Below are positions 42,716 to 52,126 of a stretch of 64,000 nt of DNA, piece after piece; position 1 is the stretch's first letter; each line of letters starts with the position of its first letter. The stretch comes from Plut-88900 sp963668115. GTDB taxonomy: Bacteria; Chloroflexota; Dehalococcoidia; Plut-88900. The notes under the pieces were generated by a model. That model made no database searches. It saw nothing but the letters and a program-made list of their open reading frames with translations, and had not been told where the DNA came from. The translations under genes were made by a program, and so were the position numbers. The stretch covers positions 1,736,001 through 1,800,000 of the forward strand of contig OY764147.1 in NCBI GenBank assembly GCA_963668115.1, written 5' to 3'.

Positions 42716-43132
42716 CTAAGATTCGGCGGGGCGGAAGTAGGGGAGGGTGACGCCGGCTTCGACTTCTTCGAAGACGACCTGGACGCGCATGCCTATCCGG
42801 ACGTCTTCGGTCGGGCAGTCTGCGAGGTGGCTGATCATGCGGACGCCCTCGTCGAGGTCGACCATGATGACGTTCCACGGGACACGGTCTTTCAGGGCCG
42901 GGTGTATGGCCTGGTGGGTGATGGTGTAGCTGTAGATGGCCCCGAGGCCCGAGACCTTCTTCCAACCCAGGTCTCCCTGTCGGCAGCCGGGGCAGAGGGG
43001 CCTGGGGGGGTGTCGGAATGTGTCGCAGCGGGGGCAGTGCTGGATGACTAGTTCTTGTCGGTTGCAGGCTTCCCAGAACTCCTGGTTATCCAGGGTGGGA
43101 ACGGGAAGGGGCAGGGGGGTTTGTTTGGGCAT
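42716..43132 (-). CDS. DUF35 zinc-ribbon/OB-fold protein
   Basis: 138 residues. A rubredoxin-like zinc ribbon (CPRCDTFRHPPRPLCPGC, residues about 33-50) is followed by an OB-fold (GAIYSYTITHQAIHPAL ... IGMRVQVVFEEVEAGVTLPYF). DUF35 proteins bind thiolase-like partners and help position acyl-CoA, as in the ChsH2-Ltp2 steroid aldolase. It lies 6 bp after the thiolase-like gene on the same strand and is presumably its partner. Confidence 0.88.
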   Translation of the reverse strand: MPKQTPLPLPVPTLDNQEFWEACNRQELVIQHCPRCDTFRHPPRPLCPGCRQGDLGWKKVSGLGAIYSYTITHQAIHPALKDRVPWNVIMVDLDEGVRMISHLADCPTEDVRIGMRVQVVFEEVEAGVTLPYFRPAES

Positions 43133-43138
43133 AGGTGG

Positions 43139-44272
43139 CTACCTGCGAAGGATCATGGCGCCGACGCCCTCGCCGGTGTCTACCAGCACGTGTTCGGCGT
43201 CGGGAACCTGGGCAGTGGAAGTCCCGCGCAGCTGCCTGACGCCTTCGATTATGTGGTTGACTGTGTGCACGTAGGCCTCGGAGAGATGACCACCGGCGGT
43301 GTTGATGGGCAATTCACCACCTATCTCTATGCGGCCACCCTCAACGAAGGGGCCTCCCTCGCCCTTGGGACAGAAGCCGTAGTCCTCAATGGCGAAGAGC
43401 ACCAGGGCGCTGAAGTGGTCGTAGATCTGGGCGACATCAATATCCTTGGGGGTGATGCCAGCCATATTGAAGAGTCGGGGACCAGCTTTTGCGGCGACGG
43501 TCTGGGATATGGGGCCGTTCTCGATGATGGGTGGGACCAAGCTCTGGGCCACAGCGGAGATGTAGACGGGTCGCTGACGCATGTATTTGGCACGTTCGGC
43601 GGAGGAGATGACGATGGCAGCACCACCGTCGGTCTCAAGGCAGCAGTCGAATAGGTGGAATGGGTCGTAGATCATGCGGGAGTTCTGGTGGTCTTCGATG
43701 GTCATGGGTCGGCCGTACATGATGGCGCGTGGGTTCATGTTGGCATGCTTTCGGCAGGCGACGGAGATGGCTCCGAAGTGCGCGCTTGTTGTGCCGTATT
43801 CGTACATGTGGCGTCGGGCGTACATGGCTAACTGCTGGCCTGGTACGAGGAGCCCGAACGGTTCCATGAATGCCGATTGGCCCTGGCCCCGGCGACCGGT
43901 AATAGCGCCTGAACCGTAGCGCTTGCCCGACCGGCCGTTCATTGCGCGGTAGAGGAGGACGTTGTTGGCCAAGCCGCTGGCCACGGCCATGCAGGCGTGG
44001 GCCGCGAGTCCTCCTGCGGCGGTACCCGTATAGGCAAGCTCGTCGAAGAAGGTGAGCTCGGGGATGCCGAGGGAGGCGATGACCTCTTCCTCGGGGGTTG
44101 GGTCAACGACAAAGCGGACCATGCCGTCTATGTCCTCGGGTTGCAGGCCGGCATCATCGATGGCCTTCATGGAGGCCTCGAGGACGAGGGAAAGCTCGCT
44201 GCGGCCCGAGTCCTTGGAATATTCGGTCTCGCCGATGCCTACGATGGCGCACTTGTCTTTGATGGTGTCCAT
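43139..44272 (-). CDS. Thiolase-like acyl-CoA protein (SCP2/Ltp2-like)
   Basis: 377 residues. IVGIGETEYSKDSGRSELSLVLEASMKAIDDAGLQPEDIDGMV opens the thiolase fold. The usual catalytic Cys segment reads AYTGTAAGGLAAHACMAVASG, so no Cys stands at the acyl-enzyme position. The late motif NTAGGHLSEAYVHTVNHIIEGVRQLRG replaces the standard GHPxGxxG. It therefore resembles the non-condensing lipid-transfer thiolase-like group, some of which are DUF35-dependent retro-aldolases. Its DUF35 partner follows directly; a CaiB-type transferase lies upstream. Confidence 0.8.
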   Translation of the reverse strand: MDTIKDKCAIVGIGETEYSKDSGRSELSLVLEASMKAIDDAGLQPEDIDGMVRFVVDPTPEEEVIASLGIPELTFFDELAYTGTAAGGLAAHACMAVASGLANNVLLYRAMNGRSGKRYGSGAITGRRGQGQSAFMEPFGLLVPGQQLAMYARRHMYEYGTTSAHFGAISVACRKHANMNPRAIMYGRPMTIEDHQNSRMIYDPFHLFDCCLETDGGAAIVISSAERAKYMRQRPVYISAVAQSLVPPIIENGPISQTVAAKAGPRLFNMAGITPKDIDVAQIYDHFSALVLFAIEDYGFCPKGEGGPFVEGGRIEIGGELPINTAGGHLSEAYVHTVNHIIEGVRQLRGTSTAQVPDAEHVLVDTGEGVGAMILRR

Positions 44273-44306
44273 TTGATTTCGTCTAATGTGGGGAGAAGGG
44301 TGGGGT

Positions 44307-45467
44307 CTAAAGAACGCCCCGTACGCGAAGGTCTTCGATCTTGTCGGGGGTCATGCCGGGGAGTTGGCCGAGGATTTCACAGGTATGCTCGCCAGCGGCC
44401 GGGACCTTGCCCACTGCACCCTTGCTCCTGGAGAACTTGATGCTGAGGCCGGGGGCCATGATCTCGTGCTGGCCGTTTTCGGTGGGTACGGGGACCATCA
44501 TTTCGCGCTCGCTCATGTGGGGGTCTTGGGACATCTGGGCGGGGGTCTGCACGGGGCCGACGGGGACCTCGTTGGCGACGAGTCTTTCGGTGATGTCGGC
44601 TACGGTGTTGGAGGCGACCCAATCGGTGAGGAGCTTCAGGCGCTTGGCCTTGGAGCCTGCGTCGGCTTCGAAACCGAGGATGCTCGGGTCTTCGGCTAGC
44701 TCGTGCTGGCCCATTGCAATGAAGACTCGGGTCCAGAGGGTGCGGGAGGTAGCGGGGATGGTGACGTAGCCGTCCTTGGCCTTGTAGACGGAGGCGTAGT
44801 AGTCAGCAGGGCCGGCGCCCGTGCCCATGTGGTGGGAGATGGGGATCTCCATGAGGGTTACGCCGGTGTCGAGGAGGCTTACGTCGATTACCTGACCTTC
44901 GCCGGTGGCGTTGCGGTGGATGATGGCGCCGAGGGTGCCTATGCAGGCGTGAAGGGAGGTTATGCGGTCGATGATGGGGGAACCGGTGAGGACGGGGTGG
45001 CCTTCGTGGATGCCGGTGACTTCCATGAGGCCAGACATGGCCTGACCGATGGGGTCGAAGGCGGGGCGGTTTCGGTAGGGGCCGTACTGGCCGAAGCCGG
45101 AGACGGAGGTAAGGATGATGTCGGGTTTGATCTCCTTGAGCTCTTCGTAGGAGAAGCCCATTTTGGCGATGACGCCGGGTCGGAAGTTTTCGAGGACAAC
45201 GTCGGCGGTCTTGACTAGCTCACGGAAGATCTCCTTGCCCTCTTCGGTGCGCATGTTGAGGGTGATGCTCTTCTTGCCGCGGTTGTAGACGGTGAAGTAG
45301 ACGCTGGTGCCGTTGACGAGGGGAGCATGGGCGCGGGTCTCCTCGCCGCCGGGCTTTTCAACCTTGATAACCTCGGCGCCCATGTCGGACATGACCATGC
45401 CGGCCCGGGGCCCGGCTTGATAGCGGGCGAGCTCCAGGACTTTGATTCCGTCAAGGCAGCCGGTCAC
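44307..45467 (-). CDS. CaiB/BaiF family III CoA-transferase
   Basis: 386 residues from GTG 45467, which has AAGGAG 9 nt upstream; a longer frame begins at 45512 but adds unrelated sequence. LDGIKVLELARYQAGPRAGMVMSDMGAEVIKVEKPGGEETR and SITLNMRTEEGKEIFRELVKTADVVLENFRPG are the family III signatures; FGQYGPYRNRPAFDPIGQAMSG marks the active-site region. It moves CoA between carboxylates. Same-strand neighbours are the thiolase-like and DUF35 genes, suggesting one degradation module. Confidence 0.9.
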   Translation of the reverse strand: MTGCLDGIKVLELARYQAGPRAGMVMSDMGAEVIKVEKPGGEETRAHAPLVNGTSVYFTVYNRGKKSITLNMRTEEGKEIFRELVKTADVVLENFRPGVIAKMGFSYEELKEIKPDIILTSVSGFGQYGPYRNRPAFDPIGQAMSGLMEVTGIHEGHPVLTGSPIIDRITSLHACIGTLGAIIHRNATGEGQVIDVSLLDTGVTLMEIPISHHMGTGAGPADYYASVYKAKDGYVTIPATSRTLWTRVFIAMGQHELAEDPSILGFEADAGSKAKRLKLLTDWVASNTVADITERLVANEVPVGPVQTPAQMSQDPHMSEREMMVPVPTENGQHEIMAPGLSIKFSRSKGAVGKVPAAGEHTCEILGQLPGMTPDKIEDLRVRGVL

Positions 45468-45663
45468 GGGTCGGGGCTCCTTTGGGTGGGGGGTGGGGGT
45501 GAATGTTAACACATTGGGGGAGAGGACTAGACGTCTGATTGCAAGGTTGGGGGTCGTCTGATTGAAAGGCTAATGGATGGCGCCGTTTGTTGACTATCGT
45601 GCCATCAGGCTGTATAGCTGAGATAGTTGCCTAATGGCTGGAAGTAGAAATGGATTTTGAGCA

Positions 45664-46533
45664 ATGATTCAACTGCTGAATGGCCCTTGGCGGCGCGCAC
45701 TCGCCGATGTTGCTTCAACTGCAGAGCGCTCTTTATTGATCGCAGTGCCATATTTGAAGTATGAAGAAGTCAAATGGCTTTGTGAACAAATCCGTCCTGA
45801 TCTCGAGATCACCACTTTGGCAAACATAGACCCGGACGCCGTAAGTGCTTCCGCCCTGGATATAGGTGCCATTCGCTATCTTGCCGAGGCGTCACCGCTT
45901 GCACAGGTTATAGCACTGCCCAACTTGCATGCGAAAGTGTTCATAGCTGATGAGAAAGCAGCCATCGTAACTTCAGGAAATCTAACGCGTTCAGCACTAG
46001 ACCGCAATATCGAATATGGCGTCTTACTTCATAGAGAAGATCTAGTTCAATCAGTACTTGAAGACATGCAAGCATTCGCTCGCTTGGGCAGCAAGATTGA
46101 ATCCGATACCATCTTGGAACTGGAACAATTGGAGACTTCGCTACGTCAAGCCCGAGCCGCAATCACCATCACTGCACTACCTGAAGCAAAACGAAAATTC
46201 AGTGCAGTTATGCGGCGCGCTAAGCCTATACTCGCTTCTGCTCAAGTTGGGAAACGAAGCTCGAATGCGGTATTCGGAGAGGCCATAAAGTTCGCACTGG
46301 CACATGGGCCATTAACTACACCTAATATAGCCAAAGACGTTAGCAAATTAATGCCAGCCCTCTGTGATGACAGTGAAGAACTCGTCATCAATGGTCAGCA
46401 ATACGGCAAGGCTTGGAAGCACCGGCTCCGAAATGCGCAGCAACATCTAAAGCGCAACCGTATCGTTACATACGACAGTCAAACGAGGCAGTGGGCGATA
46501 TCATCACCAACGGTTGGTGAGGTAGCCCTTTAA
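45664..46533 (+). CDS. Phospholipase-D-family nuclease with winged-helix tail
   Basis: 289 residues. A single HKD half-motif (LHAKVFIAD, H89 and K91, then SGN at 104-106) means two subunits would make one active site, as in Nuc/BfiI-type nucleases. The C-terminal 90 residues (PLTTPNIAKDVSKLM ... WKHRLRNAQQHLKRNRIV) look like a winged helix close to Mrr-type N-domains. GC is clearly below the neighbours, so it was likely acquired. A restriction or defence role is inference; no partner gene is adjacent. Confidence 0.72.
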   Translation: MIQLLNGPWRRALADVASTAERSLLIAVPYLKYEEVKWLCEQIRPDLEITTLANIDPDAVSASALDIGAIRYLAEASPLAQVIALPNLHAKVFIADEKAAIVTSGNLTRSALDRNIEYGVLLHREDLVQSVLEDMQAFARLGSKIESDTILELEQLETSLRQARAAITITALPEAKRKFSAVMRRAKPILASAQVGKRSSNAVFGEAIKFALAHGPLTTPNIAKDVSKLMPALCDDSEELVINGQQYGKAWKHRLRNAQQHLKRNRIVTYDSQTRQWAISSPTVGEVAL

Positions 46534-46564
46534 CGCCACGACCTAGAGACCAACCAGTACTGAA

Positions 46565-47335
46565 TTAATCCAGGGAGTTGAGGAAGTCTAGGAGGATTTT
46601 GTTGGTGGCGAGGGGTTGTTCGATGGAGGGGTCGTGGCCGGCGTTTTTGATCCAGTGGACCTGGGAGCCGGATATACCGTTGTGGAGGGCCTGGGAGCCG
46701 TCTACGTAGAGGTCTTCTTCGCCGCAGATGACGCAGGTCGGGACGCTTACGTCGCCGAGCCTCGGGGCCTGGTTGAATGCGTTGCAGGCTTCCAGGTCAC
46801 CGATGCCGACCTCTATGGGGGTCGTCCTGTTGTTCCATTCGTTGAGTTCGACGATGGCCCTGGGGGTGCTTTTGGAGAAGTTGCGGCCTGCGCTCTCCTG
46901 GATGGCCTTCTCGGGATCCTGGCGGTAGACGTCTATGTAGGCGTCGTCGATGTTCCACTGGGAGGCGGAGCCGACGGGGATGTAGGCCTCGACGCCGGGG
47001 TAGGCTAGGAGGTAGTCGAGGGCGATGGAGCCGCCCATGGAGTGGCCGGCAATGACGAAGGAGTCGATACCGAGGGCATCTACCAGGGCTTTGACAAAAT
47101 CTCGATATTCGGAGACGTTGGTGGAGCCTGGGCCCTCGGAGTCGCCGTGGCCGGGTAAGTCCATGGCGATGGGGGTGTGCCAAGGGGCGAGGGCCTGGAG
47201 CTGGGGCGCCCAAATCTTGTGGTTGCTCCGGGCGCCGTGCACCAGCAGGACTATCTTGCCCTTCTTCTGGCCTGCGGCGAGGTCTCTCGGGCTGGCGTAG
47301 AAGGCGTTCTTACCGTTTACCTGTACGTTTGGCAT
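46565..47335 (-). CDS. Alpha/beta hydrolase
   Basis: 256 residues. IVLLVHGARSNHKIW, then DLPGHGDS, then FVIAGHSMGGSIALDYL with the nucleophile Ser, an Asp in CVICGEEDLYVDG and a His in IKNAGHDPSIEQP complete the triad. It is a paralogue of the next gene. Both lie among CoA-transferase and thiolase-like genes, so a thioesterase, lactonase or C-C bond hydrolase role is plausible. Confidence 0.82.
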   Translation of the reverse strand: MPNVQVNGKNAFYASPRDLAAGQKKGKIVLLVHGARSNHKIWAPQLQALAPWHTPIAMDLPGHGDSEGPGSTNVSEYRDFVKALVDALGIDSFVIAGHSMGGSIALDYLLAYPGVEAYIPVGSASQWNIDDAYIDVYRQDPEKAIQESAGRNFSKSTPRAIVELNEWNNRTTPIEVGIGDLEACNAFNQAPRLGDVSVPTCVICGEEDLYVDGSQALHNGISGSQVHWIKNAGHDPSIEQPLATNKILLDFLNSLD

Positions 47336-47361
47336 GCGTTCCCCTTACTCAAGCACGGGCT

Positions 47362-48135
47362 TCAAGGCAGGGATTCGAGGTAGGCCCCGATTTTTTCGTT
47401 CAGGAGGGTCGGCTGCTCGATCATGACGGCATGGCCGGCAGCGGGGATAATTTCGAAGGTGGTGTTCATGGCGCTGGCGTGGATTTCACGGGAGTTTTCG
47501 AGCCACTCTTCTTCATCGCCGGCGGCAACGAGGGTTGGGACGGTGATTTGATTGATTTGGCCGAGGAGATCGTAGCGGTCGCAGTTGAGGAAGTCGGCGG
47601 TGCAGGTCCCGGGTCCCTGGGCAGCAAGTTGTTTGGCGTATTCCTCGACGAGGCGCTTGGACGTTTTCTTGGAAAATAGGAGGGCGACGTTTTCTCTCTG
47701 GGCGCGCTCGGGGTCGGAGGTCCAGACTTCCAGGTCCTCGGGAGCCATGTCCCAATGTGCGCCACCTCCGACAATTATGAGGCCTTCAACGTCCTCCGGA
47801 TGGTGGATGGCGTAGTCAAGGGCCATGGAGCCGCCCATGGAATGGCCAGCGAAGACGAAGGGGACGAGGTCCATGACATCGACGAAGGCCTTGATGAAGT
47901 GCCGGAAGTCGGCGGGATCGTCGATGGGTGGGCCCTGGGAGTCGCCGTGGCCGGGTAAATCTATGGACAGGGGGGTGTGTTCGCGCTCCAGGTAGGCGTG
48001 CTGGTAGCGCCAGACGAGATGGTTGTCGACGGCGCCGTGGACCATGAGGACGTTACGGCCCTGGCGGACGCGGGCCTCGGCCTGGGACGGGAACTGGTAG
48101 TGGATGTTTCTGCCTTCTACGGTGACGAAACCCAT
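47362..48135 (-). CDS. Alpha/beta hydrolase (paralogue)
   Basis: 257 residues. NVLMVHGAVDNHLVW, DLPGHGDSQGP, FVFAGHSMGGSMALDYAIH (nucleophile Ser), VAAGDEEEW and IPAAGHAVMIEQP give the triad. It is the first gene of a two-gene operon with the hydrolase downstream (26 bp apart) and is similar to it along the whole length, so the pair arose by tandem duplication. Confidence 0.83.
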   Translation of the reverse strand: MGFVTVEGRNIHYQFPSQAEARVRQGRNVLMVHGAVDNHLVWRYQHAYLEREHTPLSIDLPGHGDSQGPPIDDPADFRHFIKAFVDVMDLVPFVFAGHSMGGSMALDYAIHHPEDVEGLIIVGGGAHWDMAPEDLEVWTSDPERAQRENVALLFSKKTSKRLVEEYAKQLAAQGPGTCTADFLNCDRYDLLGQINQITVPTLVAAGDEEEWLENSREIHASAMNTTFEIIPAAGHAVMIEQPTLLNEKIGAYLESLP

Positions 48136-48211
48136 AAAATTGCCTCGGGTGGACGGAGTGATTCTAACAGACGAGGGGGTCTGCCTAAAGCCCGTTATTT
48201 CGCAAGGCCGA

Positions 48212-48220
48212 TGCTATAAT
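48212..48220 (+). promoter_or_regulatory. Extended -10 before the CaiB-type gene
   Basis: TGC-TATAAT (hexamer 48215-48220). Predicted start near 48227, 78 nt before the ATG at 48305. No -35 needed or seen. Confidence 0.5.
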
Positions 48221-48304
48221 CCCCGGAATCCGACCGCTTCCACTCAGCAGCTTTTGCTATACCAAGACACCCATAGGGTCGATTCCTTTCTTCCTCCCCG
48301 TGCA

Positions 48305-49498
48305 ATGGAGGGCGTGAAGGTCCTGGATTTGGGAGTCGGGATTCCGCCTGCGAATGCAACAAGACTGCTGGGTAGTTTCGGGGCGGAAGTTATAAAGGTG
48401 GAGCCACCGCAAGGAGACCCGTTGCGGATGTCTGGCCCGTTCCTCGGGGACATTCCCAATGCCGAGACGAGCGGGTTTTTCCAGTACCTGAACGTCAATA
48501 AAAGAGGAATAACTCTAAACGTGGTGTCGGGGCGGGGGCGGAGGATACTGAAGGACCTGATCTGTTGGGCAGACATACTGGTGGAGGGGCTGGGGGCAGG
48601 AAAGCTGGACGGCCTAGGTTTGACGTATGGGGAGATGGAGAGTGTTAATCCAGCGCTGGTGGCAGTTTCCATTACGCCTTTCGGGCAGAGCGGACCGTAC
48701 AGGGAGTATAGGGGTTACGAGATACAGCCCTACGCATTCGGAGGGCCGATGTACTTCACGGGCAATCCGGAGCGGGAGCCGGTGAATGCGGCGAACAACG
48801 TGTCGGACCTGCACACGGGTCTGGCCGCGGCAACTGCGGGCATGGTGGCGTTCCACAGGGCGGAGGCCACGGGGGAGGGGGACTACATCGACATAGCGGC
48901 GGCGGAGGTGCAGCTGGGAAATATCGACCGTCGGGCGGCGAAGCTGCTGGCATATTCGTACACGGGGGTGGTGGGAGACCGGAATCTGGACCACATGGGC
49001 ATCGGGTCGGGGCCTTTTCCGTGTGCTGATGGGTATGTCAATCTGCTCGGTGGAGAATTCGGGTTTGACCGGGTGTGCAGGCTTGTCGGGCGGGAAGACC
49101 TGATAGATGACCCGCGGTTCAACACGCCTGAAGGGAGACGGGACCCGGCGAATATCGAAGAGATCTCCGGCATTATCATTTCCTGGCTATACGGCAAGTC
49201 GAAACTAGAAGTCTGGGAGATGGCACAGCAAAGTCGGGTGCTATCAGGGGTGGTGAACACGACGGAGGACCTGCTCAACGACGACCATTTCTGGGAGCGG
49301 GGAATGTGGACCAAGGTGAATCATCCCGTAGCGGGGGAGATGACCATGCCGGGCAAGTCATTGAAGATGTTCCGGACGCCATGGCAACTGAGATCGGCAG
49401 CTCCGACCCTGAGTCAGCATAATGCGGATGTATATTGCGGGACGCTGGGATACAGTCGGGAAGAGCTATCGAAGCTGAGACAGACGGGAGTCGTTTAG
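48305..49498 (+). CDS. CaiB/BaiF family III CoA-transferase
   Basis: 397 residues from ATG 48305 (MEGVKVLDLGVGIPPANATRLLGSFGAEVIKVEPPQGD). The frame is open further upstream but reads through a promoter and shows no family sequence. ITLNVVSGRGRRILKDLICWADILVEGL and FGQSGPYREYRGYEIQPYAFGG are typical. Heads a same-strand run of two transferases, two thiolase-like proteins and a DUF35 protein. Substrate unknown. Confidence 0.88.
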   Translation: MEGVKVLDLGVGIPPANATRLLGSFGAEVIKVEPPQGDPLRMSGPFLGDIPNAETSGFFQYLNVNKRGITLNVVSGRGRRILKDLICWADILVEGLGAGKLDGLGLTYGEMESVNPALVAVSITPFGQSGPYREYRGYEIQPYAFGGPMYFTGNPEREPVNAANNVSDLHTGLAAATAGMVAFHRAEATGEGDYIDIAAAEVQLGNIDRRAAKLLAYSYTGVVGDRNLDHMGIGSGPFPCADGYVNLLGGEFGFDRVCRLVGREDLIDDPRFNTPEGRRDPANIEEISGIIISWLYGKSKLEVWEMAQQSRVLSGVVNTTEDLLNDDHFWERGMWTKVNHPVAGEMTMPGKSLKMFRTPWQLRSAAPTLSQHNADVYCGTLGYSREELSKLRQTGVV

Positions 49499-49514
49499 GT
49501 GTTGGAGAACAGGA

Positions 49515-50816
49515 TTGGCTAGGTTACCTCTCGAAGGGATAAGGGTGCTGGAGATTACGGTGGTGTGGGCCGGACCGCATTCGTGCCAGATGCTGGCGGA
49601 CTGGGGAGCGGACGTTATCCGGGTCGAATCGACGCAGTTCCTGGGTACGACAACGCGGACGGGGTTGATGAAGCCGGGTAGAGAGTATTTCAGGATGATG
49701 ATCGAGATGGGGTATGGATACGCGGGAATGTATCCGGAGACCCGGGCGTGGGACAGGGGGGCGTTATTCAACACGCATGCCCGGAACAAGAGCAGCATGA
49801 CGCTTGACGTAACCCGGAGGGAGGGGCTGGAGGTGTTGATGGACCTCGTATCCAAGTCGGACGTTTTCATCGAGAACAACATGCCTGACACAATGAAGAA
49901 GCTCGGACTCACGTATGCCGAACTGAAGGAGCACAACCCCGGAATCATCATGGTGAGGATGCCGGCCTTCGGGCTGGAGGGTAAGTACCACAGGTACCGG
50001 TCGTGGGGCCAGCACGTGGAGGGGGTGGCAGGGCATAGCTGGCTAAAGGGCTATCGGGACACGGATATATCGCAGAGGCCGGAATCCAACCAGAGCGATG
50101 CCGGGGCAGCCTACAGCACTGTCATGGCGGTGTTGATGGCCATGAGGCATAGGAGACGGACGGGCGAAGGGCAGCTAATCGAAATCCCTCTGTGCGAGAA
50201 TTTTATTCCTTACCTCGCGGCGCCGATCATGGACTACACGATGAACGGCAGGGTACGGTCATCCCTGGGGAACGGGCATACGTCGATGGCGCCGCACGGG
50301 GTATACCGGTGCAAGGGGAAGGACTCGTGGGTGGCAATATCAGTGGGGAGTGATGAAGAGTGGGAGGGGCTGTGTCGGGCGATGAGGGAGCCCGAATGGG
50401 CAAGGGATAGGAAATTCAGAACGGTGCTGGGGAGATGGCAGAACCAAGAGGAGATTGACGTGAAGCTGGGTGAGTGGACGGTAACCCTGACAAACTACGA
50501 GGTAATGGAAAGGCTGCAGGGGGTCGGGGTGGGGGCTGCGCCGGTGCTGAACGAGAGGGAAGCCCACGCAGACCCGCATATCAAGGCCCGGGGATTTTTC
50601 GAGAGGGTGAATGACCCGGACCTCGGGGTACACGACCACGTCGGGTTTATGTGGAAGATGGCAAAGACGCCGAACGCCATCCGGAAGCCGCCGGCCCACC
50701 TCGGGTATGGGAACGAATACGTGTACAGGGAGCTACTGGGATACGATGATGAGCGGGTGAGGCGGCTGGGGGAGGAGGGACACATAGGGACGGAGCCTGC
50801 ACCGCATATTCCGTGA
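49515..50816 (+). CDS. CaiB/BaiF family III CoA-transferase (long form)
   Basis: 433 residues from TTG 49515. GIRVLEITVVWAGPHSCQMLADWGADVIRVESTQFLGTTTR and SSMTLDVTRREGLEVLMDLVSKSDVFIENN are family motifs; extra loops (residues about 60-85 and 150-175) make it longer than the neighbour. Such pairs in a row often encode the two subunits of a heteromeric transferase, but here the copies are diverged, so this is only a possibility. Confidence 0.87.
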   Translation: MARLPLEGIRVLEITVVWAGPHSCQMLADWGADVIRVESTQFLGTTTRTGLMKPGREYFRMMIEMGYGYAGMYPETRAWDRGALFNTHARNKSSMTLDVTRREGLEVLMDLVSKSDVFIENNMPDTMKKLGLTYAELKEHNPGIIMVRMPAFGLEGKYHRYRSWGQHVEGVAGHSWLKGYRDTDISQRPESNQSDAGAAYSTVMAVLMAMRHRRRTGEGQLIEIPLCENFIPYLAAPIMDYTMNGRVRSSLGNGHTSMAPHGVYRCKGKDSWVAISVGSDEEWEGLCRAMREPEWARDRKFRTVLGRWQNQEEIDVKLGEWTVTLTNYEVMERLQGVGVGAAPVLNEREAHADPHIKARGFFERVNDPDLGVHDHVGFMWKMAKTPNAIRKPPAHLGYGNEYVYRELLGYDDERVRRLGEEGHIGTEPAPHIP

Positions 50817-50895
50817 GCACTACGAAATTATACGGTCTCGCAAGTGGGAGTGTCTTGTGGAAACCTCACAGGAAATAGTTTAAGGTTGTAGCGCT

Positions 50896-52119
50896 TTGGG
50901 AGCCCTGACCGACAAGTACTGCATAGTGGGCGTGGGGGAGACTCCCCATATGCGTCCCTCCAACAGGACGACGCTGTCCATGGCTTGCGAGGCCGTGCGC
51001 AAGGCGCTGGACGATGCGGGGCTGGAAGCCTCGGACATAGGTGGGATGACTTCCTACCAGGGCTTCGATTCATGTGCTTCGAAGGACGTGGGGTCTGCGC
51101 TGGGGATGAGGCTGGACTACTCGCTGGACATCATCGGGGGAGGTTCGAGCACGGAGGCGCTGGTAGCCCACGCCATCGGGCTGATTGAGGCGGGTTATTG
51201 CCGGAACATGGTGATATTTCGCTCCATGAACGGGAGGTCGGGGCGGAGGCCGGGGGGCCAGGACCCTGGGGGGTCGGCGGCCATACCTGCCATCAGGGGG
51301 ATCGGGGACTTCGACAAGACCTGGGGGTTCACGACGCCCGCACAGCACCATTCCCTCACCTGCCTGAGGTACATGCACGACTACGGCCTCACTTCCCGTC
51401 ATCTTGGCGAGGTGGCCGTGGCGCACCGCCGGCACGCGAACCTGAACCCCAAGGCGGTCTTCTACGACAGGCCACTTTCAATGGAGGACTACCTGAGGGG
51501 TCGGTGGATTTCCAAGCCTTTCAGGTTGTTCGACTGCTGCCTGGAGACGGACGTGGCGGCGGCGATCATAGTCGCGCCCCGGGAGTGGGCATACAACCTG
51601 AAGCAGCCCCCAGTGTTCATCATGGGGGGCACGGCTCGGGTGCAGGCGCCGGGTGCGGCGTTCCCGTGGGGTATGCCCAAGATCCACAAAGTGGGCGGGA
51701 ACTACGGGAGGAAGAGGCTGTTCGGGATGTCGGGGGTGGGGCATGACGACATAGACTTCGTGTCTGCGTACGATGCGTTCACTTTCACGTCGCTGATACT
51801 ACTTGAGGCGTTCGGGTTTGCGCCTGAGGGGGAGATCGGGGACTTCGTGGAGGGCGGTACGCTGCAAATCGATAACAAGTTGCCGTCTAATTTGTCGGGT
51901 GGGCACTTGTCGGAGGGGTACACGCACGGGATAGCGATGGTGATCGAGAACGTGCGGCAGCTGAGGCATCGGGCGGACGACGTGTGTCCCGGGTGGAGAG
52001 ATGGAAAGCACACATATGACCGCAGCAAGGGGTGCAGACAGTTGACGAAAGCCGAAATCGCAGCGTGCCTGGCCTGGTCCTTCGAAGGGCAGAGCAGCGC
52101 AATGATTCTCAGGAGGTAG
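50896..52119 (+). CDS. Thiolase-like acyl-CoA protein, copy 1
   Basis: 407 residues from TTG 50896. IVGVGETPHMRPSNRTTLSMACEAVRKALDDAGL opens the fold; the site normally holding the catalytic Cys reads DIIGGGSSTEALVAHAIGLIEAGYC without Cys at the equivalent place, and the late motif is NLSGGHLSEGYTHGIAMVIENVRQLRH. The next gene is a close paralogue. DUF35 two genes downstream is the probable partner. Confidence 0.82.
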   Translation: MGALTDKYCIVGVGETPHMRPSNRTTLSMACEAVRKALDDAGLEASDIGGMTSYQGFDSCASKDVGSALGMRLDYSLDIIGGGSSTEALVAHAIGLIEAGYCRNMVIFRSMNGRSGRRPGGQDPGGSAAIPAIRGIGDFDKTWGFTTPAQHHSLTCLRYMHDYGLTSRHLGEVAVAHRRHANLNPKAVFYDRPLSMEDYLRGRWISKPFRLFDCCLETDVAAAIIVAPREWAYNLKQPPVFIMGGTARVQAPGAAFPWGMPKIHKVGGNYGRKRLFGMSGVGHDDIDFVSAYDAFTFTSLILLEAFGFAPEGEIGDFVEGGTLQIDNKLPSNLSGGHLSEGYTHGIAMVIENVRQLRHRADDVCPGWRDGKHTYDRSKGCRQLTKAEIAACLAWSFEGQSSAMILRR

Positions 52120-52126
52120 AGGCAGA

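Noticed and set aside
48104..48304. N-terminal extension of the CaiB-type gene
   Set aside because: It reads through the promoter and the start of the divergent hydrolase gene; family similarity begins at 48305.
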